Part shown: piece after piece, positions 14,536 through 22,286 of the stretch
How the letters are laid out: every line of letters begins with the position of its first letter
How positions within the stretch are numbered: position 1 is the stretch's first letter
Assembly (NCBI GenBank): GCA_903877165.1
Contig: CAIRCU010000055.1
Span: 1-36,764 of the forward strand
Reading direction: 5' to 3'
DNA length: 36,764 nt
From: Methanobacteriota archaeon
GTDB lineage: Archaea; Thermoplasmatota; E2; DHVEG-1
Notes under the pieces: generated by a model
Told to the model about the DNA's origin: nothing
Seen by the model: only the letters and a program-made list of their open reading frames with translations
Database searches by the model: none
Translations under genes and position numbers: made by a program

Positions 14536-16641
14536 TTATTCTACCTGCAGGGTGCTGACGCCGTTGTCCCCCTCGGTGATCGAGATGACGTGCTCCACCG
14601 AGTTCTTGATGTCCTCGATGTGTGTCACCAGGAAGATCTGACGGAACTTCGCGGAAAAGCCGTCCAGCGCCGAGAGGATGTTCCGACGCCGGCCGCTATC
14701 CTGGGATCCGAAGATTTCATCCAGGATGACGAAATTGAAGGTGCTGCCGGCCCGCTCCGTGATGATCTCGGAGATCGCCAGCCTCGTACAGAGGTTCGCC
14801 AAATCCTCCTCGCCACCGGAGAACCGCTCGATCCCGAACGCCTCGCCGTTGTCATAGACAGAGATGTTGTAGTCGTCGTCGAACTCAAGCATCGTGTACT
14901 TCCCTTCGGAGAGTTGGCTGAGCAGCTCCGAGGCGTACGCGGAAAGCGTCGGTCGTATCTGGGAGATGAGAGAGGTACGAAACCCAGCCATCATCTCACC
15001 AAGCATGGAGAGATGCTGTTTCTGCGCCGATAACTCCTGCAGCTGTTTTCCGAGTGCCTCTTGCTTCTCGACATTCTCCTTTAGTGACCGTTCCTGTTCA
15101 ACAAGCACCCGTGTTTCTCCCTCACGGCTCTGAAGCTGAAGACGCCGCTGCTCCAGAAGATTTCGACAGATGCTCTGCTGCTCCAGGGCCTGCTGATATT
15201 TCGCGTAGACTTCTTTGGCATGTTTCACCGCAGCCGTATAATCCCGCTCATGAAACGAGATTGTGCCGAGCTGCGCTATCTCCTTCGCAAGGACAGACAG
15301 CCTCTGCTCCTCGCGCTTCACCTCACCCTCGATGTTGTGCATCGTGGTTTGTACCGTCTTAGCCTCAAGACACTGATTACGGAGGTACTGCAATTTTTTC
15401 TCCAAGGCCTGCCGCTGCTTCCCCAACTGAATCTGTTCGCGTTCCAGAGCAGAGGACTCTTTCTGAAGACCCGTGATCTGCGCCTCCGCTGCCGTCACCA
15501 ATGCCTGGTAATGCTCAAGGAGCGTCTCATACTGGATGCCGAGCACGCGCTCGCACGTCGGGCATTTCGCATCAGGCCCGATGTGACGGATCTCCGATAT
15601 CTTCTTCTGGGCTTCCCGCTGATCCTGCTGGCACCGTTTCACCAAGGTCGCCTTCTGCTCGATACCCTTCACAAACTGCTCGTTCTTCCCAGCGATCGTC
15701 TTCAGGTTGCGTTCGACCTCAGGGAGATCATAGTCAAGCGAAGCGTACTTCGCAAGCTGCCCTGACGTGGTTTTCAGCTGCTGACGGCGGTCCGCCAGTT
15801 GGGAGTGAAGCGACGCCTCTTCTTCCCTGAGGCGCTGCAGCTTCTCAAACGCGTGCTTCTGCTGCTCAACGACTTCCCGTTGCCGTTGACTCTCTTCATA
15901 GGCTGATCGCGTTTTCTGGCACGTCGACGACGACTCGGCATACCTTCGCTCCGCCTCTTCCACTGCTTTTTTCTCTTCGGCAATCCTCGTCTGCAATGAA
16001 GCCTTCTGTGATTCTAACTCCTGGAGTTTGGTATGGAGTCGATCGAGGATTTTACCTCCCTTCTCATCCACAAGCTCATGGGAAAGCGTCTCGATCCCTT
16101 TCTCTTTATCGCGTGTATCTGAACGGATCTGCGCAACCACCTGGTCCAGCAGACTGATCCCCAGCATCCGCAGGATCAACGGCCGTCGCTCACTCGGATT
16201 CATCGACGACAGCGCATTCAGCTCCTTTTGCTTCGCGAAAATCGAGGTGTAGAACGACTTGCAGTCCATCCCCAGCCGTGCTGCGATGAACCTCGTCACG
16301 GCATCCGAGCCGTTCGCCGCAAGCTTCCCATCCACGGTTGCGGTCGCCGATGCGGTGAGATGTTTTCCCACCATCTCCCGCACCACCCGATAGAGATGCT
16401 CGTCGAAGAGGAACTCGAACTCCACCCGACAGGGGTCCGTCGAGCCTGCCCCCTGCCGCTTGATCTGATCCGTCTGCGTCCGCGACGCAACCGGGCCGTA
16501 CAACGCCCACGCCATCGCCTCAAACACCGTGGACTTTCCCGCCCCATTCAAACCAAGCACCACGGTGACACCATCAGGGAACTCCACGAACACATCCTGG
16601 AACTTCCGGAAATTCCGAAGGCGAAGCGACTTCAGAATCAT
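14536..16641 (-). CDS. rad50: Rad50 double-strand break repair ATPase
   Basis: ABC-type ATPase of the Mre11-Rad50 complex, 701 residues. Walker A GLNGAGKST lies at about 30-38 within a typical N-lobe. Coiled-coil arms run from about 175 to 345 and 375 to 560 around the zinc hook Cys360-Pro-Thr-Cys363. The C-lobe has the signature FSGGEEDLANLC and Walker B FVILDEIFGSQD. All motifs are intact. The arms are shorter than those of Pyrococcus Rad50 (about 880 residues overall). The start overlaps the mre11 stop as ATGA, which implies coupled translation and matched subunit amounts. Confidence 0.96.
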   Translation of the reverse strand: MILKSLRLRNFRKFQDVFVEFPDGVTVVLGLNGAGKSTVFEAMAWALYGPVASRTQTDQIKRQGAGSTDPCRVEFEFLFDEHLYRVVREMVGKHLTASATATVDGKLAANGSDAVTRFIAARLGMDCKSFYTSIFAKQKELNALSSMNPSERRPLILRMLGISLLDQVVAQIRSDTRDKEKGIETLSHELVDEKGGKILDRLHTKLQELESQKASLQTRIAEEKKAVEEAERRYAESSSTCQKTRSAYEESQRQREVVEQQKHAFEKLQRLREEEASLHSQLADRRQQLKTTSGQLAKYASLDYDLPEVERNLKTIAGKNEQFVKGIEQKATLVKRCQQDQREAQKKISEIRHIGPDAKCPTCERVLGIQYETLLEHYQALVTAAEAQITGLQKESSALEREQIQLGKQRQALEKKLQYLRNQCLEAKTVQTTMHNIEGEVKREEQRLSVLAKEIAQLGTISFHERDYTAAVKHAKEVYAKYQQALEQQSICRNLLEQRRLQLQSREGETRVLVEQERSLKENVEKQEALGKQLQELSAQKQHLSMLGEMMAGFRTSLISQIRPTLSAYASELLSQLSEGKYTMLEFDDDYNISVYDNGEAFGIERFSGGEEDLANLCTRLAISEIITERAGSTFNFVILDEIFGSQDSGRRRNILSALDGFSAKFRQIFLVTHIEDIKNSVEHVISITEGDNGVSTLQVE

Positions 16642-17774
16642 GCGGCCTCCTCCACCTCACTCGCCGCATGAAGATACGACAGACCAAGGGAAAGGATGAC
16701 CTCTTTATCCTTGATATTCTGTGCCTGCAGGAACCGCTCGAACTCCACGGCCAGCGACGACCCAGGACCTGAGGACACCACCGCCGGCTCCGCAGGCTTC
16801 TCCGCACCGATCTTCACCTCGAAATGCACTGCATCCTTGCCCAACTCCCGGATCCCCCGCATGTCCAGCGCACGCGCAAGAGGCATGGGCAGACCGACAA
16901 GGGACAGACGGACGATCTTCTCTGCAGGCTCAATGGACCGGACGACCTCCCTGATCTCCCTGTGGATAACCGCGAGATCTTTGTCTTCGCAGGCAATCGC
17001 CGGTGCATCCACCATCGCACGCGTCTGCAAAGGAATGAACCTCGTCGACAGCTTCTTTCCAAGCCTCACCTCCAGCATGCCCTTCTCATCAGGCGCCTCG
17101 GTAAACGAAAACCGCTCCGTCGACCCCACGTACCACGCGTTCTCCTGCAGCCGCGTATACTTATGATAGTGCCCCAGGGCGATGTAATCGAACCGTTTGC
17201 TAAGCATCTTCACCGGCAGGAACTGCTCGTTGCACTCATTCATCCGGAACTCCGCGATCCCCTTCACCGCCCCATGCGCCACACAAATGTTCACATCAGC
17301 CTCAGAGGACGGCGCCACCGCCTTCATATCCTCCTCAAAACTCTCCTTCGTCAGGCACTGAGGGATGCAATGCACCGCGACTGACTTCCCACGAAGCGTC
17401 AACGTCACAGCCTCATACCGGTTCTTATACACCGGTGTGATGCCCTCGAGATGATCAAACACACGAAAGATACTCCCGGTCTCCCGAAGCCGCGGCGTCT
17501 CATGATTCCCCGACACAATCACACAGGGGATCTTCGCCGCTGACAACCGCAGCAGCTGCTCCACCGCGACACTAATCGCCCGGTTCGTCGGCCGCACCGA
17601 ATCAAACAAATCCCCCGCATGAACCACCAAATCAGGCTTACTCTTCACCGCGTAATCGATGCACTGGCGAAACGAGGAGTACACATCCACCTCACGCTGG
17701 TTCACGCCATCCGACGTCACCCGACGGTACGCGCTGTACCCCAAATGCGTATCGGCAATATGCAGCAGCTTCAT
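16638..17774 (-). CDS. mre11: Mre11 nuclease
   Basis: Mn-dependent nuclease partner of Rad50, 378 residues. Phosphoesterase motifs are complete: DTHLG (8-12), GDLFD (54-58), GNHE (89-92), AHG (166-168) and GHYH (201-204). A capping domain and a C-terminal Rad50-binding helical segment (SLAVEFERFLQAQNIKDKEV) follow. The ATG overlaps the upstream reductase stop by four bases, and its own stop overlaps rad50 by four, so the three genes form one tightly coupled message. HerA and NurA, which accompany this pair in many archaea, are not in the window. Confidence 0.96.
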   Translation of the reverse strand: MKLLHIADTHLGYSAYRRVTSDGVNQREVDVYSSFRQCIDYAVKSKPDLVVHAGDLFDSVRPTNRAISVAVEQLLRLSAAKIPCVIVSGNHETPRLRETGSIFRVFDHLEGITPVYKNRYEAVTLTLRGKSVAVHCIPQCLTKESFEEDMKAVAPSSEADVNICVAHGAVKGIAEFRMNECNEQFLPVKMLSKRFDYIALGHYHKYTRLQENAWYVGSTERFSFTEAPDEKGMLEVRLGKKLSTRFIPLQTRAMVDAPAIACEDKDLAVIHREIREVVRSIEPAEKIVRLSLVGLPMPLARALDMRGIRELGKDAVHFEVKIGAEKPAEPAVVSSGPGSSLAVEFERFLQAQNIKDKEVILSLGLSYLHAASEVEEAA

Positions 17775-19156
17775 CGTTCCCGCTTCTTCCGCAGCCGCTT
17801 CAACTGCACCACATCACAGGCAAGCGTGATGACATCCAGAATCGGCGCAATCGGCGGCGCATACGTCGTCTCCAGCTTCTGCAGCGCATCAACCGTGGTC
17901 TCCTGCAGGATCGCGCATGCAAACACATTCACCCGCTGCGACGCGTTGCTCCCCATCGCCTGCGCGGCCACAATCCGACCAGACTCCTCCTCAGCCACCA
18001 CCTTCATCGTAATCGGCGTCCCACCAGGGAAATACGTTGGTAGGGAGGAGCCGATGATCTTCCCGTGGACCAACGCCCGCGGGTACTGAGGGGATAGCAG
18101 CGGGCCGACCGCCGCTATTTGCGTGCCAAAAAACGTCGATGTACGAGACAGCAGTACGCCTGGTGGCATTTCGTATTGTCCGCCGGCTGCGTTGATGCCA
18201 GCGGTGATACCCTGCCGGACCGCGATCGTCCCAAGACCGATGCAGACCGGCTCTCCGGTCACAAAATCCTTATACTCGGTGCAGTCCCCGACAGCATACA
18301 CCTCAGGAATCGACGTCTGGGCATGGTTGTCTACCGCGATACCCCCTGTCGGTCCAATAACGCAGCCGAGGGCTTTGGCCAGGCGGACTTCGGGGCGTGT
18401 GCCCGTGGCGAGCACGACGACATCCGTCTCAAAGTTGGATTCCGCATTGGATGCTCGATCTTTGATACGCACTGTGATTCCTTGGGGATTTGGCGTGATT
18501 GCCGTCACGAAATGGTTTAGCAGAATCGTTACGGACTTCGGGAAAGTCGCGGCCACCTGTTCGCTAAGGTCGTTGTCCAGGCTGCTCGCCAGGATGTTCG
18601 GCAGCGCCTCGACCAGGGTGACCGTCAGTCCTTTTTCAGTCAGTGCCTCTGCGAGTTCCAGTCCGATAAAGCCAGCGCCGACGATGCAGGCGCGCTTCGA
18701 CCGCTGGAGAGCGTGCTGGATAAGCACAGCGTCGTCAATGGATCGAAGGCAGAACACGTTCGCAGGGAGCGGACCTTCTTTGGGAATGCCTTGAATAGGA
18801 GGAATCATCGGTCGTGATCCCGTCGCGAGGATGAGGCGGTCGAAGGGATGTTGGGCCCGTTGTCCATGGTGAACCGAGGTGATTGTCCGTGATGCGAGGT
18901 CAATGGATTCCACGGTCGTCTCGAGGTTGACGGTGATGTGTTCTTTGGCGAACCATTCCTTGGAGAACTCGAGGAGGTGGTCGACACTGGGGATCGCCCC
19001 GGAGATGACGTAGGGCAGGCCGCAGCGGGAGTACTGGGCGTACGGTGACTGCTCGAAGATCGTGATCTGGGTTTTTCGGTTGGTTTTTCTGGCGAACTGG
19101 GCCGCGGTCCCTCCTCCGGCGCCGCAGCCGATAATCGCGATGTGTGGCTCGTCCAT
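17771..19156 (-). CDS. FAD-dependent disulfide reductase, CoA-disulfide reductase-like
   Basis: Flavoprotein of the pyridine-nucleotide disulfide oxidoreductase superfamily, 461 residues, closest in layout to CoA-disulfide reductase and NADH oxidase. The FAD site GCGAGGGTAA is at 10-19. The single redox Cys45 sits in YSRCGLPYVISG. The NAD(P)H site VGAGFIGLELAEAL is central, YAVGDCTE binds FAD, and a C-terminal dimer domain ends near YAPPIAPILDVI. I start at the ATG ending at 19156, with GGGGGTG about nine bases upstream; a GTG four codons earlier is possible. It is first in the operon with mre11 and rad50. Substrate (CoA disulfide, polysulfide or oxygen) is not determined by sequence. Confidence 0.9.
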   Translation of the reverse strand: MDEPHIAIIGCGAGGGTAAQFARKTNRKTQITIFEQSPYAQYSRCGLPYVISGAIPSVDHLLEFSKEWFAKEHITVNLETTVESIDLASRTITSVHHGQRAQHPFDRLILATGSRPMIPPIQGIPKEGPLPANVFCLRSIDDAVLIQHALQRSKRACIVGAGFIGLELAEALTEKGLTVTLVEALPNILASSLDNDLSEQVAATFPKSVTILLNHFVTAITPNPQGITVRIKDRASNAESNFETDVVVLATGTRPEVRLAKALGCVIGPTGGIAVDNHAQTSIPEVYAVGDCTEYKDFVTGEPVCIGLGTIAVRQGITAGINAAGGQYEMPPGVLLSRTSTFFGTQIAAVGPLLSPQYPRALVHGKIIGSSLPTYFPGGTPITMKVVAEEESGRIVAAQAMGSNASQRVNVFACAILQETTVDALQKLETTYAPPIAPILDVITLACDVVQLKRLRKKRER

Positions 19157-19191
19157 AATAGGTGACACCCCCGCGTCGAGTTATGGGGTGG

Positions 19192-19203
19192 CTTTTTTTA
19201 AAC
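19192..19203 (-). promoter_or_regulatory. TATA box of the reductase-mre11-rad50 operon
   Basis: Minus strand TTTAAAAAAAG is centred about 42 bp before the chosen ATG, giving a leader of about 15 nt that contains the GGGGGTG ribosome-binding site. Confidence 0.5.
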
Positions 19204-19232
19204 ATTTGTGCCGAATGAGAAGAAGACGGCGG

Positions 19233-20972
19233 TTATGGAAGTGCTTGGAGCATCTGATAGACGTGAAGAAGGAGTGCGACTCCGGTGGTGATGTCCCCGT
19301 GGTGGATTGCGTCAACTCCTTGGTCATAGAGATCATAGATGGGTTGGGGGATGCTAATGCCTTGGTATGTGGTGGTGTGGAGTGTGGTGTTGACGATGGT
19401 GACGGCGAGGAAACCTATCTCTTGTGTGATGGGTCGGTATTCATGAAGGAGGATGACTGTGGTGTTCATGGAAGTGAGGGATTCGAGGTAGGTGGAGTTC
19501 CAGAGGTGTTCGAGTTGCTGCCGGAGGAGAGGGTAGTTGGGGTCTTGGGTGTAGAATGTGAGGATACTCCAGAGGTATTCGGTTTGGATGGCTTGGTGCT
19601 GGGCGCCGGTGTCAGCGGCAGTGAGCAGGAGGGTTGCATTTGTACATGTCAGGTGGGTGGAGATGGCCTCTAGCCTGTGGTTTTCTTGGAGGAATATCTG
19701 TTCGGTGTGATGGAAGATGGTGCTGAGTGTGCCGTGGCCATAGGCGGTAAGCAAGGAGCGGGAGAGGTTGGCCGCGAATGGGGTGGTGTAAAAGGGGTCG
19801 ATGTCGGTGTCACTGACATGGACTGGGACGTAGATGGAGGCGCAGGCGTGGTTGGCTGCGAACCAGCCGCTGGAGAGTGTTGAGGCGTTATAGGTCGGTA
19901 GTTGGAAGACCATGGCGGCTTCATAGGGGTAGGTGTCTTCGCAGAGGGGCCGCAGGCCGTCGAGGTCCTGGGTGTGGAGCCGGGACCAGTTCATGAGGTC
20001 CTCGGTGGTGATCGCACCGTAGCGTTCCTGCATCCGGGATGTGACCTCGGTCTCCCAGTCCGCGTAGGCGATACTGAGGTGGATCCTGGCATGGGTTGTG
20101 TTGAGGTTCTGCAGGCCGATGCGGTAGCCGCCGACGGTGGCGTTTTCATGGAGGGAGACGGTGGTGGTCGTGCGGATGTTGTAACGAAGGAGGAAGTAGG
20201 GTGCAGGGACAGGGCGGACGCGGATGCTGTCGGTTCCTATGCGGGTGACTTGGATGCCGCACCAGGAGCCGAGGTGGAGGATTTGGCCGCGGTGAGCCCA
20301 GGTCTCGAGGGTGTCGTTGTAGGCAGTGGCAAGTGTGCGGGTCTTGAGCCATTGGGTCTGCCAGAGGGCCTTTGGGGCGTTGGTCATGGCGCAGAGGCTG
20401 GTGATGGGGGTGGTGTGGGTGCGGATGGCGTCGGTCTCGATGAGGGTGGCGTTGGTGGGGCCGACGACGAAGAGGTTTTCACTGACGCTGGTGGCGTGAA
20501 GTCTGGTGGTGGTCTGGGTGAGGAGGGTGAGAGCATCGGTGGTGGTGTTCGCGGCCTGGTACGCGTAGCGGAGGCAGTCGAAGTCGTCCCAGGCAGCTGG
20601 TGAGGGGTTCGTCCAGCCGGATCCGGTGTCCGCGTCGCCGTACGCGATGCCGGCGTCGGTGAGCGCCATGCCTGCCTTGATGATGTCGGGCGGGGTGTCG
20701 TTGGCGCTGGTGACGCCGATGAATGCATGGTTCACGGTGAACGTCAGGGGTAGTCCTAACCAGGGGGTATAGTAGGTATACTGGTAGCCTTGTGGGATTT
20801 TGACGAGGACTTGAGGGCCGGGGCGGCTGGGGTCGCGGACTTTGAGGAGGAGGCTGTAGTCTCCGGCGGTCGCGTCGCCGACCGCGACGAGGTCCTTGCA
20901 GGACTGGCCGAGAGGCATCAGCAGAAAGAGGCTGAAGAAACAGAGGACGATGAGGACGGCCTGTCGGCTCAT
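19233..20972 (-). CDS. Secreted Ntn-hydrolase-like protein (C45/C69-type)
   Basis: Predicted exported protein, 579 residues. A signal peptide (MSRQAVLIVL, then a hydrophobic core) ends at QS just before Cys25. In N-terminal-nucleophile hydrolases the Cys exposed by cleavage is the catalytic residue, and the sequence after it (CKDLVAVGDATAGDYSLLLKV) fits that fold, as do the later VNHAFIGVTSANDTPP, GMALTDAGIAYGDADTGS and SENLFVVGPTNATLIETDA. Many NxT/S sites are consistent with surface glycosylation. The last 170 residues are helical. Known relatives cut amide bonds in peptides or acylated compounds; the substrate here is unknown. A lipoprotein Cys is the alternative, but the box is poor. Confidence 0.72.
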   Translation of the reverse strand: MSRQAVLIVLCFFSLFLLMPLGQSCKDLVAVGDATAGDYSLLLKVRDPSRPGPQVLVKIPQGYQYTYYTPWLGLPLTFTVNHAFIGVTSANDTPPDIIKAGMALTDAGIAYGDADTGSGWTNPSPAAWDDFDCLRYAYQAANTTTDALTLLTQTTTRLHATSVSENLFVVGPTNATLIETDAIRTHTTPITSLCAMTNAPKALWQTQWLKTRTLATAYNDTLETWAHRGQILHLGSWCGIQVTRIGTDSIRVRPVPAPYFLLRYNIRTTTTVSLHENATVGGYRIGLQNLNTTHARIHLSIAYADWETEVTSRMQERYGAITTEDLMNWSRLHTQDLDGLRPLCEDTYPYEAAMVFQLPTYNASTLSSGWFAANHACASIYVPVHVSDTDIDPFYTTPFAANLSRSLLTAYGHGTLSTIFHHTEQIFLQENHRLEAISTHLTCTNATLLLTAADTGAQHQAIQTEYLWSILTFYTQDPNYPLLRQQLEHLWNSTYLESLTSMNTTVILLHEYRPITQEIGFLAVTIVNTTLHTTTYQGISIPQPIYDLYDQGVDAIHHGDITTGVALLLHVYQMLQALP

Positions 20973-21001
20973 AAGACTCAAGGCTGAAATATAACTTGGA
21001 T

Positions 21002-21013
21002 GCTATATAAAAA
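21002..21013 (-). promoter_or_regulatory. TATA box for the Ntn-hydrolase gene
   Basis: Minus strand TTTTTATATAGC, centred about 36 bp before the ATG at 20972, predicts a leader of about 10 nt. It lies directly after the stop of S3Ae and gives this gene its own promoter. Confidence 0.55.
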
Positions 21014-21031
21014 TATGTGGCGGAAGGCTGG

Positions 21032-21904
21032 TTAGGCTTGGGGTTCCTCTTCCGTTTTCTTCGCCTTCTTGGCTTTGGGCTTCGCCTTCTTCTTCGGCTC
21101 GTCCTCGGTGGTTTCCGCCGTAATTTCCTCTTCAGCTGGCGTCTCCGGTTCTTTGGCGGGTGCCTCGAGTTCAGGAGCAGCCGGCTCCGAGGGTAATTCG
21201 GGTGCCGCTGGTGCGGGCTCCTCAGGGGCTGGTGCTTCGGGTGCGGCCGGGGCTTCAGCTGGCTTGGTTTCCTCGGGCGGTTTGGGCGGTTCTTCTTCGA
21301 TGACGACGGTGGGCCCTCGTTCGACTTCGGTCTTGTTGATCTCGATGCGTTTGACCGGGTAGTAGATCTTGCAGTGCTTGTAGATCTCGCTGCCGATCTT
21401 GCCGTCGAGGCAGTCGCGGATGAAGGCGTTCATGGTCTTGGAGCTGCCTTCCTTGGCGATAGTGTCTTTCATCACTTCTCGAATCAATTTCTTCTGTGAG
21501 CTTTGTATGCGCTTCTCGGTGATCGCGAAGGGCTTGACATGCAGGATAGCGCCATCCCTGGTCTCTACGGTGAACGTGCCGTCGACGCGGGATTTGCGTC
21601 TGCGGACCATGCGGCGCAGGTAATCTGAGGTGAGTACGTGGCCTGTGAACTGGGTGTGCGCGGTGGTCTGCTCGACCTTATCGACCTTGAAGAGCAGCTT
21701 GATGTGGGATTTGCGGAAATCGTTCGTCAGATCCTGGAGGCTAACTTGGGTGATGCGCCCGATGAGGGAGTCAGGGGATTCCGCGAGTGTCTCCGCGACG
21801 AGAACGTTGTTGAAAAGGGAGGGGGCGGCGATCTGGTACCACGTCTTTGCCTTCCACTTGTCTTTTGTCTTGCGGGTCGTGGTCCGTGCACGTGCTTTAG
21901 CCAT
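21032..21904 (-). CDS. rps3ae: Small-subunit ribosomal protein S3Ae (eS1) with acidic tail
   Basis: Archaeal/eukaryotic ribosomal protein eS1 (S3Ae), 290 residues. Residues 1-205 form the conserved domain, beginning MAKARARTTTRKTKDKWKAK and including TDLFKVDK-type and RRMVRRRKSRVDGTF segments. The start has GTGAT about five bases upstream. The last 85 residues are not part of the usual archaeal protein: a Pro/Ala/Glu-rich tract (for example EAPAPEEPAPAAPELP) followed by a lysine cluster KPKAKKAKK and an acidic end. This tail should be disordered and exposed on the ribosome. Its codon composition matches the rest of the gene, so it looks like genuine coding sequence. Promoter at 21955-21966. 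Confidence 0.93.
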   Translation of the reverse strand: MAKARARTTTRKTKDKWKAKTWYQIAAPSLFNNVLVAETLAESPDSLIGRITQVSLQDLTNDFRKSHIKLLFKVDKVEQTTAHTQFTGHVLTSDYLRRMVRRRKSRVDGTFTVETRDGAILHVKPFAITEKRIQSSQKKLIREVMKDTIAKEGSSKTMNAFIRDCLDGKIGSEIYKHCKIYYPVKRIEINKTEVERGPTVVIEEEPPKPPEETKPAEAPAAPEAPAPEEPAPAAPELPSEPAAPELEAPAKEPETPAEEEITAETTEDEPKKKAKPKAKKAKKTEEEPQA

Positions 21905-21954
21905 ACTTATCACTACACAATGAATATCCTAAGGATTTTGCTGTAATAGAGTTC

Positions 21955-21966
21955 TTATACTTAAAG
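21955..21966 (-). promoter_or_regulatory. TATA box for S3Ae, possibly used both ways
   Basis: Minus strand CTTTAAGTATAA lies about 56 bp before the S3Ae ATG and predicts a leader of about 30 nt. On the plus strand the same bases read TTATACTTAAAG and could start transcription near 21990 into the hairpin region that follows. Confidence 0.4.
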
Positions 21967-22015
21967 GCTACTGGTGGAACAGGAATGCCGAAGCTGCCTG
22001 TCCGGGAGTAAAAAT

Positions 22016-22068
22016 CCCTGCTTCGAAGAAGAAAAACGCATGGAAAAACAGCAGGGTATTGTTTTTTT
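22016..22068 (+). terminator. Hairpin with T7 tract and no gene before it
   Basis: CCCTGCT (22016-22022) is complementary to AGCAGGG (22050-22056), and seven T follow at 22062-22068. On the plus strand this has the look of a hairpin/T-tract terminator, but no plus-strand protein gene ends here. It would make sense if a short RNA starts near 21990 from the TATA box at 21955. The loop is long (27 nt), which weakens the case. Confidence 0.3.
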
Positions 22069-22070
22069 AT

Positions 22071-22192
22071 CCGGCCACGGTGATACGAGACGCTTTGCCT
22101 TAAGTCCATACAAGCGAAATAGGCACCCGTCCTTCAGTAAGGATCTTAAAAGGGGTTCGCACCCGCTGCCACGTCTCGGAGACCCTGGACGG
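22071..22192. ncRNA. Candidate structured RNA or long imperfect dyad
   Basis: CCGGCCACGG (22071-22080) can pair with CCCTGGACGG (22183-22192) at eight of ten positions. After a 5/4-nt internal loop, CGAGACG (22086-22092) pairs perfectly with CGTCTCG (22172-22178). Inside are TCCTT/AAGGA with a CAGT loop (about 22130-22143) and GGG/CCC around TTCGCA. The whole folds as a long stem with a branched head. The strand cannot be told. It is not a canonical tRNA, SRP RNA or RNase P RNA by the motifs I can check. Between the S3Ae and surface-protein genes there is no protein gene that I can support. Confidence 0.28.
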
Positions 22193-22199
22193 TAGCCTC

Positions 22200-22241
22200 C
22201 TGTTCAACATTCGTATGAGGCTGTTCAACAAACGTATCAGA
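22200..22241. repeat. Tandem 21-bp direct repeat, probable operator
   Basis: Two adjacent copies at 22200-22220 and 22221-22241 match at 17 of 21 positions. Each begins CTGTTCAACA and shares CGTAT further on. Within each copy TGTT-C-AACA is a small palindrome. The 21-bp spacing is two helix turns, so the two sites face the same side of the DNA. The array ends three bases before the TATA box of the surface-protein gene, the usual place for an archaeal activator site. Confidence 0.65.
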
Positions 22242-22243
22242 AA

Positions 22244-22251
22244 CTATATGT
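22244..22251 (+). promoter_or_regulatory. TATA box of the surface-protein cassette
   Basis: CTATATGT lies directly next to the tandem repeat, about 30-40 bp before the three candidate starts (GTG 22278, ATG 22281, ATG 22287). The expected transcription start is near 22275. Confidence 0.55.
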
Positions 22252-22286
22252 AGCAAGCAGCGACCTCAACGAATACAGTGATGACC

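Noticed and set aside
22086-22178. tRNA-like cloverleaf: a 7-bp closing stem CGAGACG/CGTCTCG, inner hairpins and a TTCG-containing loop
   Set aside because: The T-loop would read TTCGCAC with C where A58 is required, the T-stem has a G-G mismatch, four extra bases separate it from the acceptor strand, and no valid D-arm or anticodon arm fits.
21974-22195. Plus-strand frame of about 73 codons in the gap before the surface cassette
   Set aside because: Basic, low-complexity translation, no ribosome-binding site, and the bases are better explained by the paired stems.
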